Source: Ifrita kowaldi
Taxonomy: Eukaryota > Chordata > Aves > Passeriformes > Cinclosomatidae
Length of the DNA stretch: 64,000 bases
Direction: 5' to 3'
NCBI GenBank assembly: GCA_013398055.1
Contig: VZRS01007514.1
Coordinates: forward strand, 158,895 to 222,894
The position numbers and the translations under genes are program-made. Positions 21,872 through 33,910 of this stretch are shown piece after piece. How positions within the stretch are numbered: the stretch's first letter is position 1; every line of letters begins with the position of its first letter. The notes below the pieces were generated by a model. The model saw nothing but the letters and a program-made list of their open reading frames with translations. It ran no database searches and was not told the origin of the DNA.

Positions 21872-22891
21872 ATGAGCAACAGCTCCAACTGCAACGAGAC
21901 AGACCTCAAGGCCTACTACGCCGTCACCTACACCATGATCCTGATCCCCGGGCTCATCGGGAACACCCTGGCCTTGTGGGTCTTCTATGGATACATGAAA
22001 GAGACTAAAAGGGCCGTGATATTTATGATCAATTTAGCCATTGCTGACTTATCACAGGTGCTGTCCTTGCCCCTGAGGATTTTTTACTACCTGACGGGCA
22101 CGTGGGAGTTTGGAGGAGGCCTCTGCATGCTCTGCTTCTACCTGAAGTACGTCAATATGTACGCCAGCATCTACTTCTTGGTGTGCATCAGCGTGAGGAG
22201 GTACCTGTTCCTCATGCACCCCTTCAAATTCAGCGACTGCAGGCGTATCTGCGATGTCTACATCAGCATCGTGGGCTGGGTCGTGGTCTGTGTGGGCTGC
22301 CTGCCTTTCCCGCTCCTCAGGCTGCACCAGGATGATAAAAACACCTGTTTTGTGGATCTTCCCATCAAGAAACTCGACCTCCCCACCTCCATCACGCTGA
22401 TGACCTTAGGGGAGTTGGTGGGGTTCGTGACGCCCCTGCTCATCATCCTGTACTGCTCCTGGAAGACAGTCTTATCACTAAAGGAGAGGAACTCTGCTTC
22501 CCGGGACCTGGGGGAGAAGAAAAAGGCTCTAAAGATGATCCTCACCTGCGCCCTGGTGTTCCTGATTTGCTTTGCACCTTATCACATCAGCTTCCCGCTG
22601 GACTTCTTTGTGAAAACCAGGCAGATCCGGGAGGGCTGCGTGCAGATCTCGGTGTTCCACGCCGTGGCTTTGTGCCTGGCCAGCCTCAACTCCTGCGTGG
22701 ATCCCGTCATCTACTACTTCACCACGGATGAGTTCAGGAGACGCCTCTCCAGGCAGGATCTGCAGGACAGCATCCAGCTCCAGCCCCTCAGCTACGGCAG
22801 GAAGCACTCCAGGGACGTGCTCGGGGAGGACACCACGGAATACGAGAGCTGCCCTTCCCAAACAGCTGCCAGCACTTCCAACATTCATTAG
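21872..22891 (+). CDS. GPR174: GPR174, lysophosphatidylserine receptor, single coding exon
   Basis: A 339-residue class-A GPCR, close to human GPR174 in length and very similar through TM1-TM3 and TM6-TM7. In mammals it is a plasma-membrane lysophosphatidylserine receptor on T and B cells, couples to Gs and/or G13, and restrains lymphocyte activity. TM1 starts near residue 16. Arg69 in the TM2 LPLR motif is the equivalent of human Arg75, reported to contact the ligand. Cys85 and Cys159 fit the TM3-ECL2 disulfide. SVRRY (107-111) stands in place of DRY and DPVIY (277-281) in place of NPxxY. The juxtamembrane tail motif DEFRRRLSRQDLQDSIQL is a GPR174 hallmark. The extreme N and C termini differ from the mammalian protein. 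The ATG at 21872 gives the family's usual short, sequon-rich N terminus (Asn3, Asn8). Confidence 0.96.
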   Translation: MSNSSNCNETDLKAYYAVTYTMILIPGLIGNTLALWVFYGYMKETKRAVIFMINLAIADLSQVLSLPLRIFYYLTGTWEFGGGLCMLCFYLKYVNMYASIYFLVCISVRRYLFLMHPFKFSDCRRICDVYISIVGWVVVCVGCLPFPLLRLHQDDKNTCFVDLPIKKLDLPTSITLMTLGELVGFVTPLLIILYCSWKTVLSLKERNSASRDLGEKKKALKMILTCALVFLICFAPYHISFPLDFFVKTRQIREGCVQISVFHAVALCLASLNSCVDPVIYYFTTDEFRRRLSRQDLQDSIQLQPLSYGRKHSRDVLGEDTTEYESCPSQTAASTSNIH

Positions 22892-22970
22892 ATTTTGGCC
22901 TTTGCCACAATTTTTTTCCCTCAGGATGCTGCGAACAACAACTCAAACTTCTGCTTTCAGTGAGGGTTGG

Positions 22971-22980
22971 AATAAATAAA
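22971..22980 (+). terminator. GPR174: AATAAATAAA polyadenylation signal, GPR174
   Basis: Two overlapping AATAAA hexamers lie about 80 bases after the GPR174 stop codon. If used they give a very short 3' UTR. Confidence 0.6.
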
Positions 22981-22984
22981 CAAT

Positions 22985-24950
22985 CCCTCCCCCAAAAACC
23001 CCAAACATGACCAAAAATGTGTTGATTTAATACTTCAGTTGCAAATTTTCACTGAATATAAACAGGAGCATTTCCATGCCTCAGCTGGGCAGCAGGAGGT
23101 CACAGACCCATGGGAGAGGTGACACTGTGCCCCACCCGTGGCATCACCCAGCCATGTCCTGGTCAGCAAGAAACAGCAAAGATTTTGGGGCCTTGCTGTG
23201 CAGGAAGAATTCCATCCTAAAAAGTACTGGATGCCACAATATTCTCTGTTTCTGAAGCACAAGACAATCCAGCAGATACTGCTTCTCCAGAAAGTGCCCA
23301 GAGCCTGCTCCAGCCACGCTGAGCATGGAGTGAGGAGCAGAAGGTGGCCCCAAAGGACTTCCCATTTAAGTAATTACTGAAGCCTCATTTTGGGGTGCAG
23401 CAAATGCCATCACCCCAAATCACACAGTCAGTGAAGCTTTCACACACTATTTTTCTGCCATCAGTTCCCACTTCTGTATGGAAAGACAAGGGTTGGAGCC
23501 ATGCCATGAGTTTTGAGCCATGGGCTTGTGAATTTTGAACCACGGGGTTGTGCTTGGAGGGTATTTATTCAAGCCAGGTGTCCATCAAGCCTTTCAGGTC
23601 CTCTTTTCACCAAAAACGGGGCAAATTATTTCCCTTTCGCTGATAAATGACCCACAGCCATCACATCCACTCCTCATCAACAGCAGCAGGATTCAAACAG
23701 AGGATCCAAACCTTTCCCAAGTTTGCTGCAATGGGAACTCCCTGGAAGCAGAGTCAAAGGTGCCACGAGAGATTTTTAAGAAAGGCTCAAACATGGATGT
23801 ATTTTTAATAATATTTGCTTTAAATTCAAACCACAGAACCTTCAAGCCTGACTTTGGTATTTTGTTTGCACCTTCTTGTAAAATGTTATTTTTCTGTGAA
23901 CATTGGAAACATTACATTTGGAAGCGTAAAATACTGTGACAGTATTTTTTTTATTTATGCAAATGTTGTTTTATAATTTATATAAGGGACATACACATTG
24001 TAGGAAAATGATGTGAAAATGATGCTCCTGTCAGAACACAGGAAGTTTTCTTTTTCTTTTCAAAAACTCTTTCATATAATAAAAGAAAACTCCACCACCT
24101 CTTCCCTACAGGAATCTGAGCCAGTGCCTGATGGCTGAGCAAGCACTGATAATTCATGGAAACCACAAAGCACATGCAGAGTGATGAAAAAAATATTTAT
24201 TTTTATATTTCCTGTTGTATATAATAAAATAATCATTTCTAAAAAACGTTTTTTAAATGAAATTCTTGGCTCCTTCTCCCCCCTGCATCAACAATACACA
24301 CGAACATGTGGCAGCACCTGGGTTTGATGCCTCTTGGGCACCTGCAGAACATTTTAGATGCTTTTCTGAAATTATTTTACCCTTCTCACACTGGCGAGAA
24401 AAGCCAAGGGACAGGTTTCCCAGGATAATGGGAATTCCTCCAGCTGCAGGAATCCAGCCCATCCCTGTCCTTTCTGGCCCCCCTTGGAGGGGAGCAGGGT
24501 GGCCCTGTCCAACCCCCCCCAGAGTCACTTTCAGCTCCTGAGGGGAAAAAGCTGTTACATAAAGTGGTGTCAGAAGTTCAGAAATTGTTCAATGAGAGAA
24601 ACCTCAAGCAGCTGAAGTTTTCCACCCAGAAAATCCCGTGGGTGCAGCAGCAGCGCCTTCCCCTCCTGCCACGGCAACGGGGCTTATTCAAATGAGTGTT
24701 AATTATCTCTTTTTACAGGAAGCTGGTGCAATGGCCGGGGCTGGTGACACGAGACAAATTCAGGGGACACCTCCCTGCCCTCCCCCAGGGCACCTCTGCT
24801 CCAGGTGGGATCTGCTCGGGCCACACTGAGGTCTCACAAACCCCTGGTGATGCTGCCACCAACAACTGGAGAATCAAGATATTAATTAGATTACCAAGAG
24901 GTGGATATTCATGACATGGGTATTTTTTCTGTGCCTCCGTATTTTCAGTG
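22985..24950. other. Intergenic DNA after GPR174
   Basis: No gene was recognised. The part from 23930 to 24255 is AT-rich with several ATAATAAAATAAT-like runs, any of which could be alternative distal polyadenylation sites of GPR174. Confidence 0.5.
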
Positions 24951-24954
24951 TCTC

Positions 24955-25012
24955 AGGATCCACAAGCTGGACTCAGTGATCCTTGGGAGCCCCTTCCAAC
25001 TCAGAATGTTCG
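24955..25012 (+). mobile_element. Short old CR1 LINE 3' remnant
   Basis: The block GGACTCAGTGATCCTTGGGA followed by CCCCTTCCAACTCAGAATGTT matches the CR1 3' end, but it is short and diverged. Confidence 0.55.
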
Positions 25013-25014
25013 CT

Positions 25015-27900
25015 AAAATAATCTGAATATTCTAGTCTGCAGCACTGGAATGGGAATCTGAATGAGAATGGAACTGAGAATGAAAAACCCCAAACCCCAA
25101 AATATCCCCTTTATTCTGCAGGAAAGGCTTCCTCTGGTCGCAGCCCTCCCCCAGCGCGTTGTTATCACCGAGCAGCAAAGCACCGAGGTCTCTGCCAGTG
25201 CCCTCACCAGGCTGGCTCTGTGCTGAAGTGACAAGTGGCTTTTGGGCACAGAACCAGGTTTAATTCGTGCTGGGCCAAAAGGAAAGCCATTGCGGCAAGG
25301 GTGCAGCCTCAGGGGTGGTTTGAGGGATGCCTGGGGAGCTCGAGCTGTTCAGAACCAGCAGGGAGTGGTTTGGGAGGCACGAGGCGGGTGAGGGCGGCAG
25401 GGTCAGGGGGAAGCAGAGCTCCGGGTCTGCTCCGACCCTGCCCCGCTTCCATCGCCTCGCCGGCGCTCCCAGCCCAGCACCAACCTCTCATCCCCCTCGG
25501 GCACCGCCTCTTCCCCTGCCCCCGTCCCCGTGAGAAGACACAGCGGCTGCCTTGGGGTTTTTCTGAGCGTGCCGAGACAGCCCGCGGTGGGAGCGCGGCC
25601 CTTCCCGCCCTCCCCTTGCCTTGCCAAGGCGGCCGTGTCGGGATCGGGGCCTGGCCACCAGCCTGAACCCCCGGCGATCCCCGAGGTCTGCTGCTGATGA
25701 ATTCCCTGCTCTAGTTCCATGTCGTTGCTGCTTTGAGCCAGCCCATGACGGCACCTTTGGGCCCCGGGAGCAGCCGCTTCCCTTTTCACCTCCTCCGCGG
25801 GATTTGTGCCCCAGCCTTGGGGGAGGTGACACCCCACAATGCTCAGAATCCCCAGCCACTCCTGCCCCCGAGCTGGGAGAGGGGCCCCGTGTCCTCCAAC
25901 ATTTCCAGTGCCCTCCTCATCCTCTGCCATCACCCCGAACCATCCATGGAATCCCAAAGAACTCCTTTCACCACGAAAGGGGCTGATTTACAGCTTCTCT
26001 TACCACAGCAGAATTTTTGTCCCCTCACATATCTTTTACCAGCACTGTTTTATTTGCTGTTTTGTCACATGGTTGCTCAACATCCTGAGCTGAGTCTCCG
26101 TTTCTTTGTAACTCGTTAGATTTTCCTGCTGGGGTTAAGGCAGCTTTGGCAGATTTCACTGCACTGTTTACCTCCTTTCCACTTTGCTGTTAAAAATGAG
26201 CCTCAGCCCCAGCCTGTTGGGTGTAAATGCACATCCAGAGCACCCCTGGCAGTGCTGGACTCTGTTCCTCAGACCTCAATAACTAAAAACAACCTCCAGA
26301 GAGTGACCCAAATATGAGCCCACCCCATCCAATACAAAAACAAAAAGCTAAAATCTTGTCAGAGATGTTTTGATAAAAACCATGACCAGAAATAAGCTGG
26401 GCCCCTCAGGGCAGTGCCTGGTTCATGCTGCCAGTTAAGTCAGGGCAGAGGAGCTGCAGCCTTTGGGGTGATAAACTCTGAGAATTTGATCTACACGATC
26501 TACAGCTGCGGCCAAAAAAATCTGATTTAGAAGAAAAGATTTGGTTATGTAAAGCCATGAGAACAAAATAATGGTGATAAAATGTAGTATTGTCACTGCC
26601 TCAGAGGGGAAGGCCTGGTTCTGGTTCCTGCTTCCAGCTCTGTTCCTGCACCTTGGGTCAGACCAACCCAGCCAGGGCCAGTGTTTGGTCTGGGCTACAC
26701 AGAGGTGCCACCGTGGGCTTAAAGGGAGCGGGAGATTGAAAATCCTTGGATGTCAGGTACCTCCATGGTCACCACAAGGTTGAGCTCCAGTCATCAAGAT
26801 GACCATTTTTGATGCCATTTTGCTCAAGTTTCCTTCTACTCCCACTTTTCCCCCCCTGAATTCAGGGAAGAAAATGAAAAGCCCAAGCAACCAGCAAAAG
26901 CAGGATGAACACAATGATGCAACCGAGTGCCATGAGGAGTTGTGAGCATGAACCACTCTTAACTCATCTCCCATTTTCCCAGTGGCCCAACAGTGCTGTG
27001 AAAAGGGAATATCTTGGTGAGGCTCCAGCTCATGGAGGTCATGGCTTTTACCACCCGCAACATCCAGCTTTGCCTCCCCACTTGTGCTCCCACAAGTCCC
27101 AAGGGAAAAAACTTATTTGAAAGATTTTAACCCACCCAAACTCTGGTTTTGGCTGACTCGTTTCCCTCGTGCTGTCAGATCAGCAGTCCTGTGATCAGTG
27201 CCATTATTTGGGACAAATCCACAGTCACAGGACACTGGATATTTAAGGGCAGGGTAACTCCCTGTGGTCACACAAAAGTCTGCACAGCTCCAGACAAAGT
27301 TCCCAGGAGACCTGAGTCAAACAGAAGCTGAAACTCAGAGAGCTCTGACGTTCTGGTTGAATGAGAAGCTTCTTATTTAAGTGAATCAACACAGACCATC
27401 CAAGCCCACAGCCCAGCCTGTTCCTGCTGCTAACAGCCTGAAAATCCTAAAGCAGCACCATCCCAAACCCAAAAAGAACAGCAGCACTGCCCACATTGGT
27501 GTAATGCTGCTCCTTGAGTTCCTTCACCCAAAATTTCTCCCTCTGGGCTCATCTGCCCCAGCCCAAGAGTCTCTCATGGAACTTCAAATCCGTGGTGAGA
27601 TCTGGTTCAAATCATCACTGTGCTCTGCCATAAATCCCAGCTCTGCAGGCAAGGACACATCTTGCCTTCGAGCACAATAAACTTTTGGTTGTTTTTTTCA
27701 AAGAAAATATAAATGAAAACACAAACCCCCAAGAAAATCAAATGATATGAAGAAAGCAGAATGAAGAGTTTTGTGGAGGGAAACCATCAGCTGCACTGAG
27801 AAACAACAAACACTGGGAGTCTGCAAAAGGATAAATGCACGTGTTATCCAATATATCTGCAAATGGGATATTTGCTGGAGAAACACAAAGTGTTCCTGGT
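25015..27900. other. Intergenic DNA with a GC-rich patch at 25360-25700
   Basis: The GC-rich patch (several CGG, GCG and CCGC clusters around 25560-25700) stands out from its surroundings and could be a small CpG island. No open frame through it resembles a known protein. The rest is featureless. Confidence 0.45.
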
Positions 27901-27904
27901 CTAG

Positions 27905-27995
27905 GAACCTGGTTGAGTGGGAGGTGAACTGGCAGGGGGATGGAACTAGGTGGGCTTTAAGGTTCCTTCCAACCCAAATCATTCTGGGATTCTAA
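27905..27995 (+). mobile_element. CR1 LINE 3' remnant
   Basis: It contains GTGGGCTTTAAGGTTCCTTC followed by CAACCCAAATCATTCTGGGATTCT, the terminal part of CR1. Confidence 0.75.
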
Positions 27996-27999
27996 AGGC

Positions 28000-28755
28000 T
28001 GGGAAGATCTGGAGCTCACTTTTTACTCAGCCAGCCACAAATTTGGTTTTCCCTCAATCAAGGGTCTTGATCCAGGGGGAGAACAGGGCCAGCAGGCAGC
28101 AATCCTGGGGTAAGCTGTGCTCAGCCACCTCCACCAGTGCAGCCTCACCACGGCAAACCCTTGGAGATGGGCGGGAAGAGAAGGAGCCGTGGCTCTGGAG
28201 CATCCAGAGGGATCCAGCGGTGCCCTGCGACTCATCACGGGAGCAGTGAGGGGAGCAGGGGGACTCGTCCCCACAGGAAGGCAGCTCATGGTGAGGCACA
28301 GATGGATCTGATAAGCACAGAGCCTTCCTGTGCCCCAGGGCTGCTCATGGGTGGGAAGCAGCAGCAGCCCCGCTCACCACGGAAGTGTCAGCCCTGGGTT
28401 GTGTGAAAGTCTGATCCTCCCGCCTGTTTGGGGTTTGTTTGGTCATAATATGAGGGGGCAAAGCTGTAACTGCTTCCAACTTCAGGCTGGGTGACAATGC
28501 ACACTGGTAAAGGAAGGGTGGTCTGAAGTGGGGCTTCTATGTCACTCTTATTTAAAAAAAAAAAGTAAGGATTAATTAGTGCAAAGGGCTGAGAACATGA
28601 GATGACAAAAGCTACGACCACCAAGGGCAGAGAATTTGAAGTAGTGAATTACTTACCACCAAGTGACCACTGAGATCATCACCCCACAGAACCACACGCC
28701 CTCCACAGCCCTTCCCTCCCAAGGAATTTTGAGGCACCAGGTGGAAGGTGTAGGT
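28000..28755. other. Intergenic DNA, nothing recognised
   Basis: No conserved coding exon, RNA gene or repeat was seen, apart from a short A run near 28553-28564. Confidence 0.5.
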
Positions 28756-28760
28756 TTATC

Positions 28761-28993
28761 CATAGAACCATGGAATGGCTTGGGTGGGAAGGGACATTTA
28801 AGGTGATCTCATTCCACCCCTGCCATGGGCAGGGACACCTTCCACTATCCCAGGCTGCTCCAAGCCCTGTCCAACCTGGCCTTGGACACTTCCAGGGATC
28901 CAGGGGCAGCCACAGCTTCTCTGGGCACCCTGTGCCAGGGCCTCCCCACCCTCACAGGGAAGGATTTCTTCTCAATATCCCTTTTAAACCTCC
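28761..28993 (-). mobile_element. CR1 LINE fragment, 3' end
   Basis: It starts with CATAGAACCATGGAATGGCT and continues through GGGACATTTAAGGTGATCTC, CATGGGCAGGGACACCTTCC, GCTGCTCCAAGCCCTGTCCA, and the block ending CCTCACAGGGAAGGATTTCT. Antisense orientation, 5'-truncated. Confidence 0.92.
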
Positions 28994-28999
28994 TCCATG

Positions 29000-29700
29000 C
29001 ATGGATCTGTTCCTGATGAATCCCACGTGCTGACACTCTCATTCCAGAATAAAAGCACTGGGTTCCACACCAACAAGGGATTAGGTCTGGAGGAAGGAAG
29101 TTCCTTGTTCCAGAATCAGGTGTCCACCCATGGATTTAACCCACAACAGCTTTGAACATCAACAAGCCCCAAAATGGAACAGCTCAGGAGAACCCAAACG
29201 TTTCTGCAAGACACAAGCCACCATCCACAGTGAGAATGAGTCTGCAGCCAGGAAACTCACATTGACATCTGTTAAGGTGGAATTCAGGGCTGTCACAGCA
29301 CAAAAAGAGAGAATATACATTTAAGCAAACAGAATAGTTGAACTATAAGAAATAATTTCCTTGGGAGGTGGAGCGGTAGGTGGAGAGCCTCTAATTACTC
29401 TTAAGACAGGAAATACACCCATCCTATTGCCTAGGTAATATCACAAATATATACTCTTAATGAAGAAATAATGCTAATGCAATAATGTCACTGTAATTAT
29501 CCATATTGTAATTATTTTGGTGGCAGCCTGGAAGCTTCAATCAGTGCTGGCATTTGGGCTCTGTGCCACAGTTGGCAGCGGAGCCATCCCCCACCCGGCC
29601 TGGAATTAGGACAGGCAAAGCAGCTTTAATCCTTCCAAGCCTGACCTCGAGCTCAGCCCTCCCAGGGGGTAATTCAGCCACAAAGTGGAGGTTTGGAGGC
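29000..29700. other. Intergenic DNA including an AT-rich stretch
   Basis: The part at 29390-29520 is AT-rich with several TAATTA/ATTATT cores and no repeat family I recognise. It could be a conserved non-coding element, but no comparison is possible here. Confidence 0.35.
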
Positions 29701-29704
29701 TGCA

Positions 29705-30212
29705 CCCCATTTATCTGGTCCTGCACAGCTCTGCTGAGACCCCACCTGCAGTGCCATGTCCGGTGCTGGTGTCCCCAACATCAGAAGGACATGGGGCTGT
29801 TGGAATAAGTCCAGAGGAGGCCAAGTTGTTAAGGGGACTGCAGCACATCCCCTTTGGAGACAGGCTGGGAGAGCTGGGGCTGCTTAGCCTGGAGAAGAGA
29901 AGGTTCTGGAGGAAGAGACCTTCCAGTGTCTGAGGGGCTACAAGGAGGCTGGAGAGGGACTGTTCATCAGGAAGTAGTGACAGGACAAGGTGGGTTGGGT
30001 TCACACTGAAAGATGGGAAATTCAGATACACAGAAGAAATTCTTCCCTGGCATAGGGTGCCCAGAGAAGCTGTGGCTGCCTCTGGATCCCTGCAAGTGTC
30101 CAGGTTGGACGGGGCTTGGAGCGACCTGGGATAGTGGGAGGTGTCCCTGCCTGTGGCAGGGGGTGGCACTGGATGAGCTTTAAGGTCCCTTCCAACCCAT
30201 ACAGCCTGGGGA
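29705..30212 (+). mobile_element. CR1 LINE fragment, about 500 bp of the 3' end
   Basis: This is one of the longest CR1 copies here. It contains GAGACCCCACCTGCAGTGCC, the GAGAGCTGGGGCTGCTTAGC block with GCCTGGAGAAGAGAAGG, the GATGGGAAATTCAGATACA block, GGTGCCCAGAGAAGCTGTGG, and TTTAAGGTCCCTTCCAACCC. The frame is not open. It is an old 5'-truncated insertion. Confidence 0.92.
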
Positions 30213-30214
30213 TG

Positions 30215-32825
30215 CTGGGACACGAATTCTCCTCAGGTCCGGGCTGTTCAGTGCTGAGATTTCAGCCATCACTCACCCCAGACTCTGCTGAGCACAGCTG
30301 CATTTTGGGGAGTTTTCCCAAGAACTAATGAAGTCCACAGGAGCCAGCCCCATCTTGCTGGAGTCCCAGCAGGCTCTTTGTCCCCCTGACCCATGCACAG
30401 ACTCTGGGAGAGCTGCTGTGGGTGGGAGGTGACAGTTTCTCACTGCTGCACCGAGCACAGCTGTGCTGCAACAGGCCGCAGCACAGAGCTGAGCTTAGGG
30501 CCAGAAAAGCCTGGTTTAGACAAGCAGTTTATCAAGTCTGAGATGCTAAAGCTCCTTTTCATACCAGCCTCAGACCTCAGGGTGTTTTTCAAAGGTCTCC
30601 ACGCTACCCCTATTTTTTTTCTCCGTATCTTCATCTCAAGATATATATATGCAAAGAAGTTCAATTTTTATCAGCAGTAAGGCTGGAAGAGACTGAAGTT
30701 CTAATTTAGACTATTATATACTCTAATGGAAGAGTCTGTCACCACAGCCACCCACACCTCAGCAGTCACACAGAGCAGCAGGTTCTGCAAAGGGCAACAA
30801 CCAAAATCAACTGTGTTCTCAATAACGATTTCTCATGTGCTTTTCTGGTTAAAAAAAAGCCCAAACGAACTCAATGGTAATGCTGCAAGAGGAAATATCA
30901 AAGCACTGCATTGCCAGCTTCACATTGATAGAGGTATTTAAAATTTACATCTGATTTTTAATTTTTAATTTATAGGGTCAGAAAATGAAGCTGCCAGCTC
31001 CCCCAAGTCCAAAGTGCCTGCAGAGATCCTGCCGATTGGCCCGTGCCCACAGGATGCTTCTGCAGTAAACACAGATGTACATGAGGCTCTTACAGTAAAT
31101 TAGTTTGCATTTGCATCCCGGCAGTGTCACCCCCTCAGTCACCACACCCATGCCTGCAGTACAGTTCCACTCAGATATTAACAGGGTTTTACACAGTTAC
31201 AGTTGTTTTATAAAAATGTTCCTCACTATAGATACAAACGAAGCCAAGACACGAAGCACTAGCTGGAGGAAGCTTTGATCAAACCATTTTTAGGTTTAAT
31301 TTTGGTAAAATAGCTGAAAAACTGTCTGTTGGATGAATGCCCCAAGTTTTTACCCGTTATACACACTTTACACCCAAGTGTTTGCTGCCTGTGCCATCTA
31401 CTGGTGCAAAGGACTCCTCCAACTCATGCTCCCTCCTGCTTCTACAGCCCAGCTGAACACAGGAGCTGCTCAAAGCCAAACACAGCATTGGAAGATCCCA
31501 GGAGCACCTTAAAATTCCAGTATTTTGGCTTGGACACCCAGCCCCAGCCTGAAACGCTTAGGGATAGGTAACAAGCCCAGCAGAGCACACGTGTGACCAA
31601 ACCCAGCTCCCTGCTCACCTCAGAGCAGGTGAGAACAATCTGTTCCTGCTGTCCCTGGCTCCCTGCCTGGAACATCCAATAACATCTTAAAGAATTGACT
31701 TCACTTTGTTCCAAAGGTACAGAAAGTGTTCCAGCCCATGTGGAAGCAGGTCCAGCATTCCTGGCTGGAGGTGCATCCACTGCATGGACACTCTGAGCAG
31801 GAAAGAACAACTCCTGGGGTTTATTTTCCATAAAATCACACCTCAGTGCTACAAGCAGATGCTTCTTGCTCTCCACAACCAACACATCTCCAAGTCCTTC
31901 CACTCAAGGCTCCCAAAAGAACCCATCCTGGGTATCCTCTCAGTCAGTCCAGAGGAGCAGGAAATCACCCCTTGTCCAAGGGCACAAAGTCTGGAGGAAA
32001 AACTTCCCAGCACAGCTGCTTCTCCCAGTAACACCTGTGAGTGAAGGAAACCTGGCTCCCAGTGACAGGAATTAGAGCTTTCTACAGCATTTTACTTCAT
32101 TATATACTTCAATTTACTGAAATACTCTCCTACACGCACTATTTTAGAGCCAAAGCTCTGGTTTTGGGACACATCCTTGGGGGAAGAGCTGTGTTAGTTT
32201 CTGTGCTAAAATTCCTGTGTTCTCCTTTCTCCTGCAGTTTCCTGAGCAATGACAGAGCAGCAACTCCTACAGGCACCTCTCCCTCCCACAGCTCTCTGTG
32301 CAGAAATCCTGCTGCTTTCCTTCCAGCTGCACAATCCCAGGCACTTTCCAGGAAAGCCACAAGGGTTCAGCACCACTTTAGCTCTGAGCCCCAGCAGTTT
32401 CAGGGCAGGACTCTCCTGTATGAGCTTCCAGCAAAGCTCAGGGTCAGAGCTGAGGGTTCATTAACCTCTGCCCATCCCGATGTGCTGAACAGCCCCTCAT
32501 TAACACCCATGAACAGCCTGGGACAAGCAAACCTTCAATCACAGCCTCATCACCAGCAATATTCAAATGAATTGTAAATACATCCTGCCCTTGCAGTGAA
32601 CACCCCCCCAGGGGCAGATCCCATTTGGAGAGAGCTGTCTGTTCTTCCCCCTGTTCCTCGAGCTTGTCTGACATCACAAAGCATTTCCACAGCACCCGGA
32701 AGAGGAAATTCAGCTTCACAAGCTCAAAAAAAAGTAAGAAGGATAAGAGAAGAGCACTGCATGCTGCCCCAGGCCCACAGCATCACCCCCCTCATCTCTG
32801 AGCACCAGGAAATCACACAAACACC
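30215..32825. other. Intergenic DNA between GPR174 and ITM2A
   Basis: No gene was recognised. AT-rich stretches occur near 30600-30720 and 30940-30980. Short open frames on both strands look like chance. Confidence 0.5.
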
Positions 32826-33821
32826 AAAAGTTTTAGAGAAACATTTATTATAGGGTTGCAGAATTTATGCCAATATAAAGTCCCTTAATAAAACTCTCAG
32901 GTTTATCAACTGCAGGACACTAACTCTTCATTCTCTTTAGACTGCAGCTTTCCAAAAAAAGGGAACAATGCTCTGACTGCAGCAGTAATGCTACTTGCTC
33001 ATAAAAAGTTGATCTAAAAAGTTTATATAAGCCCAAGTAGTTCAAGTTTACAACTACAGTCACGTTCACAAGTGAGCTATACCAGAACAGACCCTGGAAA
33101 TAGGAAGTTACAGGATAAACCAAGTCATAACCAAAAATACTGACAAGCTTTAAGAGCAACTCTATCTGAACCTAACAACTAAATGCCACAAAACCAAACT
33201 AAGGGAGAAGAACTCAACATAAGCTCAGGGAAGGTTCCAAATATACATATGAATTCAATACAGTAATTGCACAAAAAGAAACAGGGTAGTGTTAAAGGTT
33301 TCTGATCACTGAGCTTGGATTTTACATGCTGCACACATGGTCGTTAAAATAAACCTTTAATGAGCCAGATCAGGAAGGTTTTTGAGCCAGGATACGGAGT
33401 GCAGAGCTATTCTACAGAACTACACAAGATGTGCAAACCACAGATTATTAATATTAATCATTCTGTGAAAGTTAAGGTGAACATAACTGGTTCCAGCCAA
33501 GGAACTGGTTAACATTTTTATATATATATATTTTTCTGCCATTCCCAGATTACACTAAATCAAACACATTCAACAGATAAACTGATATTAGCCTTCTAAA
33601 AAAAAACCTTACTCAAATTTAAGTTTTACATGAGACAACTAAAAAGTTATACCAAGGATCAACGAAAGCTGAAATGGTGACTTTGTCTTCTGAAATACAA
33701 GCAATACACAGAAAATGCATAAGGCTTTTGATTATCACTGCACGGTTTAATTGCAGAAGTCGATGTCTAACGCTGACTTCTCCAAGAAGGTGTGACCTGG
33801 TCACCTCCCATCTGTCACCTT
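32825..33821 (-). other. ITM2A: Probable 3' UTR of ITM2A
   Basis: An AT-rich, repeat-poor stretch of about 1 kb between the ITM2A stop codon and the AATAAA at 32844. It includes an alternating TA run at 33521-33531. ITM2A transcripts in other vertebrates have UTRs of similar size. Confidence 0.5.
32844..32849 (-). terminator. ITM2A: Polyadenylation signal of ITM2A
   Basis: TTTATT on the + strand is AATAAA on the gene's strand. It lies about 970 bases after the ITM2A stop codon and is the first strong signal at a sensible distance. The 3' UTR would run from 33821 down to about 32825. Confidence 0.55.
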
Positions 33822-33910
33822 TCACTGCTGACAGATCTTTGTCTCAACCACGAAAGAGTTTTCAAAGTGTCTGATTGAGTGACAGTTCTCCGCTGCCCGT
33901 TTCTGCACAC
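33822..33910 (-). CDS. ITM2A: ITM2A exon 6 (last coding exon)
   Basis: The acceptor CCCCAG is read with AG at 33912-33911, and the stop codon TGA is at 33824-33822. With the G carried over from exon 5 it gives GVQKR, then a 24-residue C-terminal peptide with cysteines at its positions 5 and 22. In ITM2B the same layout (KR, then a 23-residue peptide with a Cys loop) is cut by furin-like proteases, so secretion of a small peptide from this protein is plausible. Confidence 0.95.

Noticed and set aside
31109..31116. Perfect octamer ATTTGCAT between GPR174 and ITM2A, suggestive of a B-cell element
   Set aside because: An exact 8-mer is expected about twice by chance in a window of this size on both strands; nothing else supports an enhancer.
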